NCBI GenBank assembly: GCA_916610825.1
Contig: OU744451.1
Location: forward strand, 8,871,441 to 8,935,440
Direction: 5' to 3'
Length of the DNA: 64,000 nucleotides
Source of the DNA: Haliclystus octoradiatus
Taxonomy: Eukaryota; Cnidaria; Staurozoa; Stauromedusae; Haliclystidae
Part shown: positions 1-13,103 of the stretch, piece after piece
Layout: each line of letters opens with the position of its first letter
How positions within the stretch are numbered: the stretch's first letter is position 1
Made by a program: the position numbers and the translations under genes
Notes under the pieces: model-generated
The model's database searches: none
The model's input: the letters and a program-made list of their open reading frames with translations, nothing else
What the model was told of the DNA's origin: nothing

Positions 1-1147
1 TGACGTGGATTTGAAATTAATGATTTTTTGCAGAATACACAAGTCAACAGCTAAGACCCAAGAGCTTGGGCATACACGGGTCAATCTAGTATTGGCAAGT
101 TGAAAAGTGCGGTTTGTCTATACACATGTCTGGCCCTTGTGCTCCTAGCTGCCATTTGCTCCTGTACTCCACTTTACCAACGGCAGTTTCGTATAGGGTA
201 GAGATGTAGAGTAGTGGAATAGTGGGCCTTGTTGAGCTTTGCTATATGGTGCTCCTATAGCTGCCATTTGCTACTTCATTAATGTGTTGACCATTCATAA
301 AGCAATCTTTCGATGATAAATTCCTTCCTAATTGAGACACCATTTTATTTTGAACGCCGTGATCATGGCATTATACAGAGAGGTGCTGTCGAAAATTTAT
401 GGATGCAGGCGATGGAGGAGGGCGCTGACATTTGTTCTGAAACAGCAAAAGTTAAGCAATATACACCTCCCTCCCATTCTATACATTACATATATAGGTA
501 CTGCTTACCTGGGTTTGTTTGATGGGTATATGCGTTAGCAATTTGCGTCAGCACTGGCAATATATGCAACTCTCTACTCAAATAGGGACAGGGGTAAGAT
601 TTTTCAAATATAAGCGGGGAAATACAAATTGTGTTAGACCTAGATAGCATACTATATCGGACTATGTCTCAGAAATAGGATTAACATCAGGCATCAACGT
701 CACCATCGTTTTTTGCTAAGTTTTTCTATAGACCAACAAGTTTTGGACCAAGAAGATATATATAAAATATATAAACTAGATAAACTATGATTAAAGTCAT
801 TAAAATAAGACAGCATGGACAACGTAAATCTTTAATGAATTCATATTATCTCAAAAATGATTTTAAAATGCAAATATACAAAATTTAAATAACTAATTAT
901 AACATTCTATGTATTATATGTAACATATATTGTTCTATGTACTACAATGAATAAAAATTACTGAGAGGAATAAATAATAATTAATGTTGTGATTTCAATT
1001 TCCTCTATTGGAAATATTTGTTAAAAAAAGTTTTTCATTCCTTCCCTTCCCTTCCTGTCCCTTCGATTCGTCAATATGCTATATAGAAACATTATCGCAT
1101 TGATTATTCTTAACTGACGAACAAAACTTGAAAAACTTGGAAACAAA
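1..1147. other. intergenic DNA 3' of CRYL1
   Basis: I see no supported gene here. Two near copies of a 22-24 bp phrase (GTGCTCCTAGCTGCCATTTG and a variant with an extra TA) lie near 139-160 and 249-272. A CT-rich run lies at about 1037-1071, just past the end of the lambda-crystallin gene. The short open frames in this stretch have no recognisable motifs. Confidence 0.6.
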
Positions 1148-4100
1148 TCAATGGTGTCCATTATGGTTACCGTTTTTATCCATCATCATATTTTTACTTC
1201 CATTTTCATGATTTACAGTTTCATTTGAATCAGGTCTTAATTTCGATAAACTTGCCAATTTTTCATCGCGCCATTTTCTTCTTGAATCAAGTTCTTTAAC
1301 AGGGATGCTTCGGCACATGGCTGAATTAATCACATCACATGTCATTCCTTGCATTGGTCGTGGGTGATTTTGGTCTTCGCATACTTTGAAAATGTTAGCA
1401 CCATATCTTTGGCAATAGTCTTTAAAACCTACAAAATAATAACTCTATATAAGACCATTGTCCATAGAAGTAATGCCTTTAATAATAAATGCGTTTCTTT
1501 GCAATTAAAAAGACTGTTGGAATTGATTTACTTGAGAGCAGATATGGACATTTCCTCATTGACCTGACTCAAAATGACCACACCTTTCAAATATAAGGCA
1601 CTGAGTGAGCGGGCTGCTTTTCTATCATTTCATTTGAAGGAAGCATAAACACTAAAGAAGCCCTGAAATGAAGCTCCAAGATTTCTGTTATCCATTGTGT
1701 GAGTGCCTAATTCCCAGTATGAATCATAACATCCTATCATCCTTGAGCAATCGGTCGCTAATCGCAGGTTCTTTGAAGATAATAAATCCGACAAAAGTAT
1801 CAGTCTCTATACCTATGTATATACCTATGTACACATGTTTTTCCATGAAAAAGAGGTTACATGAAACTTTGTACTAGCCTACAAAATTTTTAAGCCAAAC
1901 TTCAGTACCTCTCTGAAATTATTTCAAAGTCTATATATGATACATATCGGGACACATCGGATTTAGATAGAACTGAATTTTTATTTAATTCGTACATGTT
2001 ATTGTTTCGTTCTTACATATCGCGATCCTATTCCGTCAAAATTGACCTTGGACATAATATTTTGGAGACTTTCGTGTCCAACTTATTGAAATCAATAAGG
2101 GAAGATAATTTTTACCACAAGAGAGGTTGGCCGTCAAAGTCAGCCAGCAGCACTACGATCATGTTTTACTAACATTGAAATTGAAATTTATTTTTTATTT
2201 TATTTCAATTCAGTTGGTTTAAATGAATATGAAAGTGTCAAGATGAATTAATATTGTCACTCGTTTGCTATTGTTGGACTAAAAGCCATGTGTTAATACC
2301 CGGGCGTTAATAACACAATGTGCTATAATTTATTGTAGTTCAATAAAACATTCATATTTTGAGATCTTTTGCCTATATTGAAGTTTTTTTTAAGAAATTT
2401 TGATACCAAAATCCCATGAAATTTACGGAACTTTTTGTAGTGCATAATTTGCTTGGTTTACTATTGAATAATGCTTGTATCAGTAATGAAGAAGCTGGTC
2501 CAAGGAATATCTTCCAGTCATCCCACCAATACTTTAATTTGCATGTTCTTTGATTTTTCTCGGGATCCTACAGCTCTCAAATGAGTCTTCGCTGTGAATA
2601 TTTTCCAACCTCATACTTTGTATAACATAATTATTAATATTATCATCTGTGGCTCAAATCCCCCAAAGGTCAACTCAGCCTTGGCTTTATCTACAAATAT
2701 ACATCATATGAGTCATCTTCTTATGGTGGATTAAAATGGTGTAAAGAAAGTTGATTTATCTTGGTAGGGGGATCTTTTGCTGCGAATTGACAGTTAAAGT
2801 CTTTCTGCAATAAAATACTGTATGTATACTCATACTGAAGAAAGTTAAGACATGTCAATAATAGTTCGAAGGAGTAGAATCAGCAACACTTAAAACAGGA
2901 CTTAAAAGTGCAATAAATACAATAGAATCAGGACTTACCTTGAGCATTTAAATGCATTGTCTCAAAGGGTCCCATAAACGCATAACGTGGTCCAAGGCCC
3001 TTTGTCATTGCAGTGTCAACATCTTCTGGAGAACAGATACCATCCTAATAAGATCAAAAAGTTCTAGTTAGCTACATCTGACCCCCCAAAGGGGGTAACA
3101 CCAGCTCTGCATGAATGGGGCTGGGGCACTTTGAAAAAAAGGGAAGTACCCAAAAAGTTCTGAATGGAAATTTATTTTTATTTTCAAACTTCTTTAAATT
3201 TTTAAGTTCTCCAGCATGTTTAAAAAGGAGGTATAAAAGTTCCAGGAATTGAAATGTGCTGCCATTTTTGAAGCAAAGTCACTGCTGAAGATTTTCGGAT
3301 AAGTGAAAATTCGGTTAAATTTAATGAATATCATTGGCAGTTTTGGCGTACACTGTATTACATATTCCTCAAAGAAGAAGAATTATGACTAAAGTACTTC
3401 ACCTCAACAAGTCTCCAGGCTTCCATGATAAGTGCATACTGTAATCTATTCAAAACAAACCCATTGACTTCCTTTTTAACAACAATTGGCGATTGTCCTA
3501 TGTCCTTCATTATTTCTTTCACTTTTTCAATTGTCGTTACATCTGTCCACTGTGATGGTACTAATTCAACAACAGGGATAAAATGTGGAGGATTAACCTA
3601 TAAGAAATAGCATATTTTGGAACATGAATAAACAATGAATACAAACAAACAATCAGCACTGTCAACCTGTTAGAATGATCACCTCTCGGTTTCATGGAAC
3701 GGAACACGGGATAGAGGCTCTTGCCTATCCAACAACTGTCGTTCGACAACACGTCTTTTGCGTACCTTGCAATTCCAAAAAAGAATCTAAAGATAAGGAA
3801 ATAACCCTTGAATCAAGTAAGATTTACTTGCATGGATTAAACTTTTCCTGTGAATATGATGTTAACAACTTTACAACCAAGTTAGCATAGATGGAGAAAA
3901 GAAGAATCAATGGAAATCGCAAAGAACTATTTGGGAAATAGATAGATCATAAAATTGAACAAAAACTTGATCTCCAAATGCAGCTCTCAAAGTACTTACA
4001 GGATGAGCAGCTAGATATCGTTTACAATTTTGAAGTCCTTCGACAAACAGTGATGGAATAATACATGATGTTGAACTACCAACAATCGTATCAGATGAAA

Positions 4101-7100
4101 TGATTCGATCCAATTTTTCAAAAATTTCTTTTTTCAGTTGTAACACTTCAGGAATGCATTCCTGTGAATAAATTTGCATTGTTAGGATTTATTAATAAAA
4201 AGGACGTATGATCTCGCTTATCAATTAAATGGCATTCGTTCTACTAAGCGGGAGGATGTTCCTTCTACCTATAGAAATGTTTCTTTGGTCTTGCATTTGT
4301 ATAAACATTTTTAAGGGGATATTTCTAGTTACAAGAGAAGACTCGTTTTCGATCCGAAACTTTCTCGTTTTTCTATAACATTTAATTCTAACGTACGCTG
4401 ACTTCTTCCCTGATGAAATTCTAGTGCTTTCATAAGAAACCTTTGAATTCGTGAGTGGATGAAGGCGTCTTCATGATCATACGGCTATATAGCTTAATCG
4501 AAACTACTTTTTATCCAGTACAATAACTGTTGCAATCTGTTGATCAGGAATGAATCAAAGCAGGATCAACACCAGTTTCGGACAAAAAGAATCAGAAACA
4601 AATCCAAATCAAGCTCAGCCGTTGAAATAAGTAGATAATAATTAATCGTTATTGTGTATTGATTTTGATACATATTCTATATGAATATATATAACCTATA
4701 TACCAGCTTACGTCTATAGGTGCATGACTTATACTGTATAAAACAAATATTAACACAGGCACTCAAGGTACATCGTGAGGCATTCGAAAAGCGTAGGGTT
4801 CATGCTTTGTTGAGCTTCAAATTTTTTCTTGTTTCAACAAGTATGTGTCGTGTATTATTTTTCCATAAAGATATCTCGGCCTTCTCGGGACGGGACCCAT
4901 GTTATATTTAATCAATATTGCATTATCCGCTCTGTAATTGATTGGAGACACTGATTCTTGATCGTCGCTAGATATTGAACATTTTACCGACATTTTGCAA
5001 CAACAAATCAAATTCAGAGGAAGTGGCAAGACAGAAAATGTTCTCGATAAACCCCATTGCAATATAACGAAAATAATTCGACCAATCTGATTGGTTTAAT
5101 TATCACCCCAAATTACCATATCAACGCAGAACAAATTAGGTTCGCAAAAGCAATCGACTTTCAATTCGAACCATTTTTCAATATATATTTAATTTTTAAT
5201 AAATTTTAATGAATATTGTCAAGTTGAAATAAAAAAATTAAAAAAGGAAAAAAGGAAACCAGAGAAAAAACAAAAATTTCGAACTTGATATCATGAATGA
5301 AAATTTCCAATTTGATCAGAAACTTTCGAAAACGTTAACTTATGACTAAGATATGGTCATGTTCATATTTATATAAATCTAAAGATTTCTCCTTCCAGTT
5401 TTCTCCTTACATGCCCTCTCGTGCGCCAAATATCAACCGCTCATAGGAAATTGTTAATTGTTCATCAATTGCTTATTAAAGTCTTGTGATCGATGTTGTA
5501 GTCATAGAGGAATAAATATCTTATAACTCTATATGGTTGTAATTACCTGAACATATACAGCATCTTTCAATGCAATTTGGAGGTCACTTGAAAACGAGAT
5601 ATTATCAAGTGAACTCAACCTTTCTTCTTTGGTGATATTACCACATTGGACAAGCTCTTGTAATTGAACATGAATTGACTTTTGAGCATTTTTCATTTGG
5701 TCCGAATTGACATCATAGAGAACGACTTTGTAGTCAGCTTTAGAAAATAACTGTAAACAGGAAGAATAATACATGTTAGGCTATGAATATACTCACGGGA
5801 GATAGATATATATTTCCAAAATATCATCAATTTTGAAACCTTCAATTTGATTAAATGTTCGTTAGTGTTAAAACTTGCTTCTTTTCATTTTCCAACTGTT
5901 TTTTCCAGGAGATAAATTGCAGGCTCTCCTTCAAAAATGTTTACAGGAAATAGATGATTGACTTAATGCTTATTAATATGAATTAATATTTGATCGAAAA
6001 CGTCAGTGGCAATAGTGAATTTTTTATTTTTAACAACGTTTCGGCTACATTCGTTAGCCATTTTCAAGTTATGGTTTACAAAAATTAAGTTCTATTTGTT
6101 AACAGGGTGAAAACTTACAATTATAAAGGTTTACCATCAAAACACGGGACGCGTGTTCAGTTACTCGCCGGCACCTTCATCAACGGATCGATGAACATAA
6201 ATCTGATCTGAAGACATTGGGCGCCATTTGAAAGACCATGGTTTAGATTTTGAGCACGCCAATACTTTTCCGCTCCGAAACAATGCCGAACGGAATGGAC
6301 TGCCTAATATAGGGCATGTTGTTTATTAGTGAAATCAAACCGTCCCTAAACAGGCAATCCGATTCCATCAAAGAAAAACTATTTTTAAGTATTTATTTTA
6401 ATAGTAAATCTTTATAATAATTGTAAATGTCACCCTGTAAATAAATAGAACTTGGTTTTTGTAAACCATAACTTAAAAATGGCTAACGAATGTAGCCGAA
6501 ACGTTGTTAAAAAATAAAATTCACCATTGCAGCTGACGTTTTTTATCAAATGTTTTACCAAGAAGCTTTTCTTCAGAATTGAGATTTATATGAACAATTC
6601 ATTGTGAATTGACTATAATAAGTTTTGCTAGTTGGTTGATATACTTTAATAGAAATGTTAGCAAATCTTTAGATTCCAAATATTTAGATTGATAGGGTTG
6701 TAAGAGAAATTGAGTGAGCCAATGAGTGGTGGGATCGCATCACGCATCACAATACATATATCCAATTGCTATATAGATCCATTATTGTGGGTTTATTACC
6801 ATCAAGGCCCTGGGGTAGCTTCCATATTTTTGGTATAAGGGGACATTCGGCACATTCCATACTAGAGGGTACTGTTTTGTTCTAGTTCAATTTGTCATTT
6901 GTGAGAGGCGAGTCGAATACGAAGTAGTAAATAAACATTAACATAACCAAACAAGTCATATAATTTCAATCACTTTCATAATAATTCACATTCTAAAAAC
7001 ACGTCTACTTTACATCGTTTCGAACGTGATCCTCTGAATCATCACAAATTTTCACGCCTTATATATCACACCACGATCACACCATGATCAATCATATTTC

Positions 7101-8525
7101 TTTATTTAATACAAACTAACATATAACTGATTATTAATTTCCAGGTACCTTTTTCAAAATTCAGAAACAAAAATTAGAGTATGCTTCACCACAAATATTT
7201 TTGAAGTATAAATTTTATTTTCTAGAGCAAATATTTTTTTATTAAAATTTTGTTGCTCAATATTTTCTCATTGTCTTAGGGGCCCATAAATGTTCTTTTT
7301 AAAAAAATATTCGGGGTATCTTTTTCATGCATAATCTGAAACAATTTTATGGTCATCTCCCAAAGTTCTATTTAAAGAACAGCGGCGTCGAAGCGCAATA
7401 TAAGTTACTAAATCTATAGTGCACCTCACATTAACCTGCTCGTAGACTCATTGTCAAAATATAAATTTGGTGAAGCAGTATAGTATACTGTTGACAGTGA
7501 GTCTGCAAGTAAGCCAGTCTGACGTTGAGGTTCAATCTTATACTTACTATGGCCCAGCATCTGCCAATGAGTCCACTAAAGGTGAGAGAAACACACAGAG
7601 AGAAAATGATACACAAGCATATAATATAGGAACGTAACAATGTACCATAATGACCCTTCACGTCTCGATGAAATTGTCATTCATTTTCAAAGTTTCAGAA
7701 GTCAAACATGAATTGAAATGGCTGGATATAAAAATCTAGAGAATCGTTATTAACTAGTCTCAGTAAAATCAAAAACGCCCATATATACAGACGTATCATA
7801 ATTAGCAAAACTTTTGAAGAAATTAGGTACGACAATCATTACTTGTCTGCACATGTAATTCACTAGAATATCGGCGAGAGCTCTACATCCTTACAGAACT
7901 AGTTTACCGCAGGCCCTTTTGTCGTTTACCGCAGGCCCTTTTGTCAAGGTCTAGATTCACAAACGTGTAAATTCTGTTTCAATAGATTTATAAAAGTCTT
8001 TTTGCATATTGTTCCTTAGTATATTTACTACAAATCTATCGTGACATTTTTAAATAAAATGAAAAATAAAAAGGTTATTACAGCAAATGTTAGTCGAACA
8101 AAAACATTAACCGTGTTAGCGTCCAGTTTCAAAGTTTGATAACTTATCTATTTCTCATTTCCAGTTCCTTTGTATACCAGTTGAAAAAGGTCACGTCACT
8201 TTTTGTGTAAAAGATTTGACGATTATGCTGAATTTAACAGCTGTTGACCTATAAACTTATTGATATGATGGCATCTAGTTGGGCATATATAATTAATTCA
8301 AAAGCTCATAGTCTGAATTAAATAGTGAAATAGGGAGGCGAAATCTGTCATAGTAAGAAGTAGAATTATATACATCGTGGTGTTCTTACTGATTGATCAA
8401 AGGGCTTAATGCTATCATAGTCTATAAAAATACAATATAATATATATGTATTATAATATCTTAGTATTATGTATTTAATGTTCATACCTGCCTATGATAG
8501 TAATTTTACCATTTTCTTTCTCCAT
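1148..8525 (-). CDS. CRYL1: lambda-crystallin homologue (L-gulonate 3-dehydrogenase family), 7 exons, complete
   Basis: CDS is complement of 8488-8525, 7548-7575, 5547-5750, 4000-4161, 3403-3597, 2939-3044 and 1148-1428. The exons sum to 1014 nt, in frame, giving 337 aa against about 319 in human CRYL1. The family is a 3-hydroxyacyl-CoA-dehydrogenase-like cytosolic NAD enzyme that oxidises L-gulonate in the uronate cycle. Seen in the sequence: start [18 protein letters not shown] carrying the Rossmann GxGxxG loop, then WAILFSKADY and [10 protein letters not shown]. Next come the active-site segment SSTSCIIPS, then [40 protein letters not shown] and [19 protein letters not shown]. The C terminus has [15 protein letters not shown] and then an Asn/His-rich tail of about 25 residues that human CRYL1 lacks. 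Exon 1 was chosen because its donor leaves AG, which the T opening the 28-nt second exon completes as Ser of GSG. Every junction is GT-AG and keeps frame. No disabling change seen. Confidence 0.93.
2652..2735 (+). repeat. 5'-truncated tRNA-derived SINE (family B)
   Basis: It begins at the B-box-like segment GGCTCAAATCCCCC and continues AGGTCAACTCAGCCTTGGC. It matches the central part of the better copies at 50868-51075 (plus) and 58328-58534 (minus). The tRNA-like 5' part is missing or diverged. It lies in the last intron of the lambda-crystallin gene. Confidence 0.65.
5988..6551. repeat. foldback/TIR element with ~120-bp inverted termini
   Basis: The left end (5988-6110) and right end (6430-6551) are inverted copies. 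Both contain GGCTAACGAATGTAGCCGAAACG or its complement, followed by GTTGTTAAAAA, and both end in ATCAAAT/ATTTGAT. There is no coding potential, so this looks like a non-autonomous MITE-like element. It sits in the intron between CRYL1 exons 2 and 3. Each terminus has a small hairpin (GGCTA/TAGCC) directly before GAAACGTTG. Confidence 0.8.
7902..7945. repeat. 22-bp perfect tandem duplication
   Basis: Two exact head-to-tail copies of a 22-bp unit beginning GTTTACCGCAGGCCC, at 7902-7923 and 7924-7945. It lies in the first intron of the lambda-crystallin gene and looks like a recent replication slip. Confidence 0.9.
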
Positions 8526-10385
8526 TGTTAGTATCTGGAATATCTGTAATGATCAAATGTTTCAAAACTCTTCTATATTTATTCAAAATGAACCTTTGAC
8601 AGGCGAGTACAGCCAGAACTTCATGCTCAACTTACATGCAGCCTTTCGACAACATCAATAAAATGCTGATTTACAAATATGAGAATAAAACTAAATATGC
8701 AAACTAAATCTCTTTTTAATATTGACGTTCTTAAATTATTTATCTAATAATTATGTATTTTTATTACTATTTATATACCCTGCAAAAATGTGACAAGTCA
8801 GTATCATCCAATTTTCTGGATTGAAATTTTCCAAAGTTTTTGAATCAATGAGATGTTCCGATAACGAATTCCAACACGGAATTGCACGATGACGGAACTG
8901 ATTCTTAGAAATAGTCAAGGCATCGTATTTTGAATGTTTTTAATTTGAGATTGTAACCACACGCATAAGGTGTATTTTGGAATGCCATACTTACCTGATA
9001 AAGTTTCCATGCTCAGATCTACTAAATGATGGGTAATTTTAAACAAAATAATTAATTTGGTTATAGGTTTGAAATCAGATATTACTAACTACCCGATGCG
9101 ATGACTGGGTTTTAACTGCGTCATCAAGGCTCAGTTATGAATTGATTGAAGATCGGACAGGATAATAAGGAATCACTGATTATGACCAAGCATGGTAGCT
9201 CAATGAATGAAGACTACGAGTTCGCTAAACGAGTTCGCGAACCGCAGCAATTTGCTCATATTGACAACCGAATCAAAATAAATTACACACACACACATAC
9301 GCCCTATATCACCCAGGATGCATTGACAATCAAGCCTGCCGACTGCAAATTCTGTTTTCATTGCAAAAATTGCATGATTCACTGAATGTTATTCACAAAA
9401 ATTTCAATAGAAACGATCTGGAAAAAACAAAGGATTAGACTGATGGCAGTAAACAAGCAAAGTGGTTGATGATTGCTCATTTGTGCAAACGTTCTCAAAA
9501 TTACTATATGACCGCTTGGAGCAAACGAAATTTAAATGTCAAGTGGTAGGAAAACATTTGTAATTATTATTAATAGACAATAAAAATCTATCGAATCACT
9601 ATTCTTGCACAAAACGTGGAGGTTTTCTCTGGCAGGGAATCAAAACTATATATCCTCCTGTAAATGGGTGGCAAAATTGTCAACAAAATCACTATCATAA
9701 TTTTGTTTTAAAAACAGGTAATATAAAAATTGTCCTTTGAAAAAAGAAAAAAAGTCAGTTATACCGGGTTACTATTTATGTGAAATTAATTTGATATACT
9801 GATATTAATATACCATTCAACATAGAACTGCGTAGCAAGTCTAAATGTTTTTTTTTTAATATAGCTTGCTTCAACAAAAATGTGTCTTCAGAATTATATC
9901 TTTATAAAATTGTTGATGTTTCAAATGACCTTATATAAAGTATCTTACCTTGCATTTGAAGATTAATACTTGTTAAGGTAAGAAATTATCCTGCGGTGAA
10001 GATTGAGCAGTCCGAAACAGAATAATATGCTTTTTATTTACAACAAAACTTCTTGTAATTGTCTGGAAACAATGGACTCGTCTTTTCTGAACGTACTTCA
10101 AAACATTGGGGTCCAGGTCTATTTGGGTCTAGTTACCATGATAACGAATAAGGGTTCACAAGAAAAATGAAACAAAAATTTCGTTGTCAACAAAATACTG
10201 TGAAAGGCCCAATTAGGAATGTTTTGAGTTCATCAACAGTGAAACAGCAATAATTGCTCATTAGCTTTGAATTGATTATTGTAGAGTACTAGTCTACTAG
10301 AGATTATTCACATATTAAATTCCTTTTTTCAGACATTCACGGTCTACGATCACAACTGAACTCAATGCAACGAGAGACGGCACTG

Positions 10386-10560
10386 GAAATTCAACAGAAA
10401 CTGTTGCTTTATGGTTTCATTTTATTGCCCGATGACTCAATTCTAATTTAACGAACACAATCAAAATAATAATGTGATTGCCAAGTATCAGAACAATCAT
10501 CTATTTACATCTACCCACGTCGGGGATAGGATGAGGAGTTGCCCCAGACTGTTTTTACTC
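10386..10560 (+). repeat. dispersed repeat, copy 1 of 2
   Basis: Shares long, nearly identical stretches with 11855-12035, for example GGAAATTCAACAGAAACTGT and AATAATGTGATTGCCAAGTA, in the same orientation about 1.47 kb apart. No coding frame is shared. A diverged third copy may exist near 55220-55260. Confidence 0.8.
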
Positions 10561-11854
10561 TTGCGAAACTCTGGCTATTATGGCCAATTTGTTATACCTT
10601 TTTCCATTGGATTTGGAATCTACTGAATTGATAAAGATATCCTATATTTCAAACAATTTTTGAAATTTAAATTATTATGACTGAGGGTTTACAGTTCGTA
10701 AACTTTACAGGATGGTACTGTTTAGTTTCAAAGCAAAGATAAAGCAAAATAAAAGAACTGGGAATGAGAAAAGACCAAGACAGAAGATTCGAAACCAGAT
10801 CACTTCAAGGGGGAATCCCCAATAATGAAAATGATCATTTACGTCATTTACACCATCAAATTATGTGAAGAACAGTAGTAATCTTAGTTTTGTGATTATT
10901 ATAATTACTCAATAAAATATAATTTAACATTTGCATTCGTGGTTTGGAAGGCATTTCTAGGGGATCAACTTATCGTTGATAAAATTTGGCATTCATACTC
11001 ATAACCTGGCAAACGATAATAGAAGCAAAACAAATGCCCAAATTCAACTACAGAGAAGCAGTCGAAGACATGCCTATTCAAGCCTATGTTGGTGTTTGTA
11101 CGTTACATATCTGTGATGTGAAAAGGAAATATTCATCTTACCAAGCTGGTCTATATAGCAGATGTCTTTTCTGTTTAACGAATACATATATTTAGGTAAA
11201 TATTAATTTGCTTACCACTGAACAATTGATTCATACATTTCCATCTGTAAAATATTAGGCCTACTGAACTAGCCTAGCCCATGCTGAGCCTGATCCACAT
11301 AAACTAACAACTCTTGCTTATTAAGATGACCTAGACCTACTTTTTAGCAATGCTTTTTCACGATATACGCATTACATTGGTAGTTTTCGCCAAGAATCAT
11401 CTTTTATCTGGTCTCTTAGGTGATTAATAGTTAGGGGTGTTTCAATTCAATTAAGTGGAGGCACAGTAGACACGTGCCTGCAGCCAGGGTTCGACAAAAA
11501 TGGGGATCCTGGGATCCTAGATCCCAGAAGACTATGGGAAATTCAGAAGAAAATTGATGGTTTTAGTGATTTATTGGTCAAACATCAACAAACAATTCAA
11601 AAGAAGAGGCTGTAGTGCCTCTAAGATTCCAGAAGACTGAACCTTTTATCGGATGCTGCCTACAGCTCGAGCTATCATGTGCCAATAAATTTATTGATAT
11701 CTTGAACAAGATTAAGTCAGGTTTGGAAGTAAAATAGACTGTAAAAGATGTAAATGCTCTAGGTACAACACGTCGCCCTAGCCAAAAGTCACATCACGGC
11801 TAACAGTAGATCATGGCCAGACTGAAAAATTTGTTGTGCGCGCCGGAGATCTCA

Positions 11855-12035
11855 GGCCCTGGAAATTCAACAGAAACTGTTGCTTTATGGTTATCATTTT
11901 ATTGCCCGATGATTCAATTCGAAATTAACGAACACAATCAAAATAATAATGTGATTGCCAAGTATCAGAACAATCATCTATTTACATCTACCCACGCCGG
12001 GGATAGGACAAGGAGTTTTCAGGCTGTTTTTACTC
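11855..12035 (+). repeat. dispersed repeat, copy 2 of 2
   Basis: Direct partner of 10386-10560, with a few substitutions and small indels. Its tail is GCCGGGGATAGGACAAGGAG, against GTCGGGGATAGGATGAGGAG in copy 1. Origin unknown. Confidence 0.8.
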
Positions 12036-12434
12036 TCGGGCAGCAGACTTTCCTACGTAGGATTTTAACTAAACTTGATTGAATCTCAGGCGCGCAAATT
12101 GCAATATTTTCAATCTGGGATCATGGCGGATCATCACAAGGCTCAACACTAGATAATGAGATCATGGCCAATCCTCAATCATGTGTTTCACTTGTTCCCA
12201 GTTCAGTTAGGAGCTCGTTACTGGGTCATTAGGCTACCATGGCCATGTGTTACAACCCAGTCTAGATAGTTTAAATACTGTTGTGTCTGTAAACTTTCAT
12301 TGGTCATGTGGCATAGCGGTTAATGCGTCCGCAATCGTCAGCCATCTTGCGGATTTTTTTGCTCCCCATGGTGGATACGTGTGACGTCACAGATTTGCAG
12401 TCTTTGTAAGTCTATGGTTTGACTAGCACTAGGC

Positions 12435-12636
12435 CTACTGACACCAAAACCATGTAAAACTTCATAAATTTCATAGCATTTTCATGTCATTTTCAAGCCA
12501 TTTTCACATTTCAATATCGTGAAAATGGCTGTTTTCATGGTTGTCAAACTTTTTCATGGCTTAAAAATTTGTGCTTTTCACTTTTTTACATTTTCGTGGT
12601 GTTTTCACAACACTTTTATGGCATTTTCATGATTTG
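12435..12636 (+). repeat. TTTTCATGG-rich dispersed repeat, copy 1
   Basis: Begins CTACTGACACCAAAACCATG and runs through repeated TTTTCAT-type words, including ATTTCAATATCGTGAAAATG. The second copy, in the same orientation, is at 19435-19625 in the last A20 intron. Both begin CTACTGACACCAAA and share the central TGGCTGTTT(T/C)CATGG phrase. Non-coding. Confidence 0.75.
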
Positions 12637-13103
12637 ATTGTGTAGTGTGCATGGTTATCCAGGTTTAACTCAAGGGCTCCAGTATGCTATCATATTATTA
12701 CATTTCTTAAATAGCCTAGATGTAAACTGACTCATTAGGCTAAGCACAAAAAGTGCCTAGACTTACAACGTTAATATTTTATGCCAATCTGGCTGGGAAA
12801 ATTCTTCTTTCAAAGTGCAGCAAATTTCACTTCCTATTCGAAGATTGCACTTTTTCACATTTTGGGTGAAGGTTTGGTTCTTGGATGTACCATCTAATTT
12901 CGCCTGTTTCAGTATTTGATTTCTATACTCTGCATAGCCTATTGCTGCGTTGTTTGCTCTTGATTTCTGATGCCTAACCTATTGCATCATCGTGCTGGAT
13001 TCGCGCATCTCTCATGCATTGAATTTCACCTAAGGAGCAGGAAACATTTGATAATTTATCGGTGTATAAGAGGCAGAGATGTAGGCCTACATGAGCGGTA
13101 GTC

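Noticed and set aside
9146-9385. 79-codon plus-strand frame with a CACACACA run
   Set aside because: Low-complexity, overlapped by an equally long antisense frame, and without recognisable motifs or splice context.
12301-12345. tRNA-like A-box phrase GTGGCATAGCGGTTAATGCG
   Set aside because: No B box at the right distance and no cloverleaf; perhaps the head of a decayed SINE, but not supportable.
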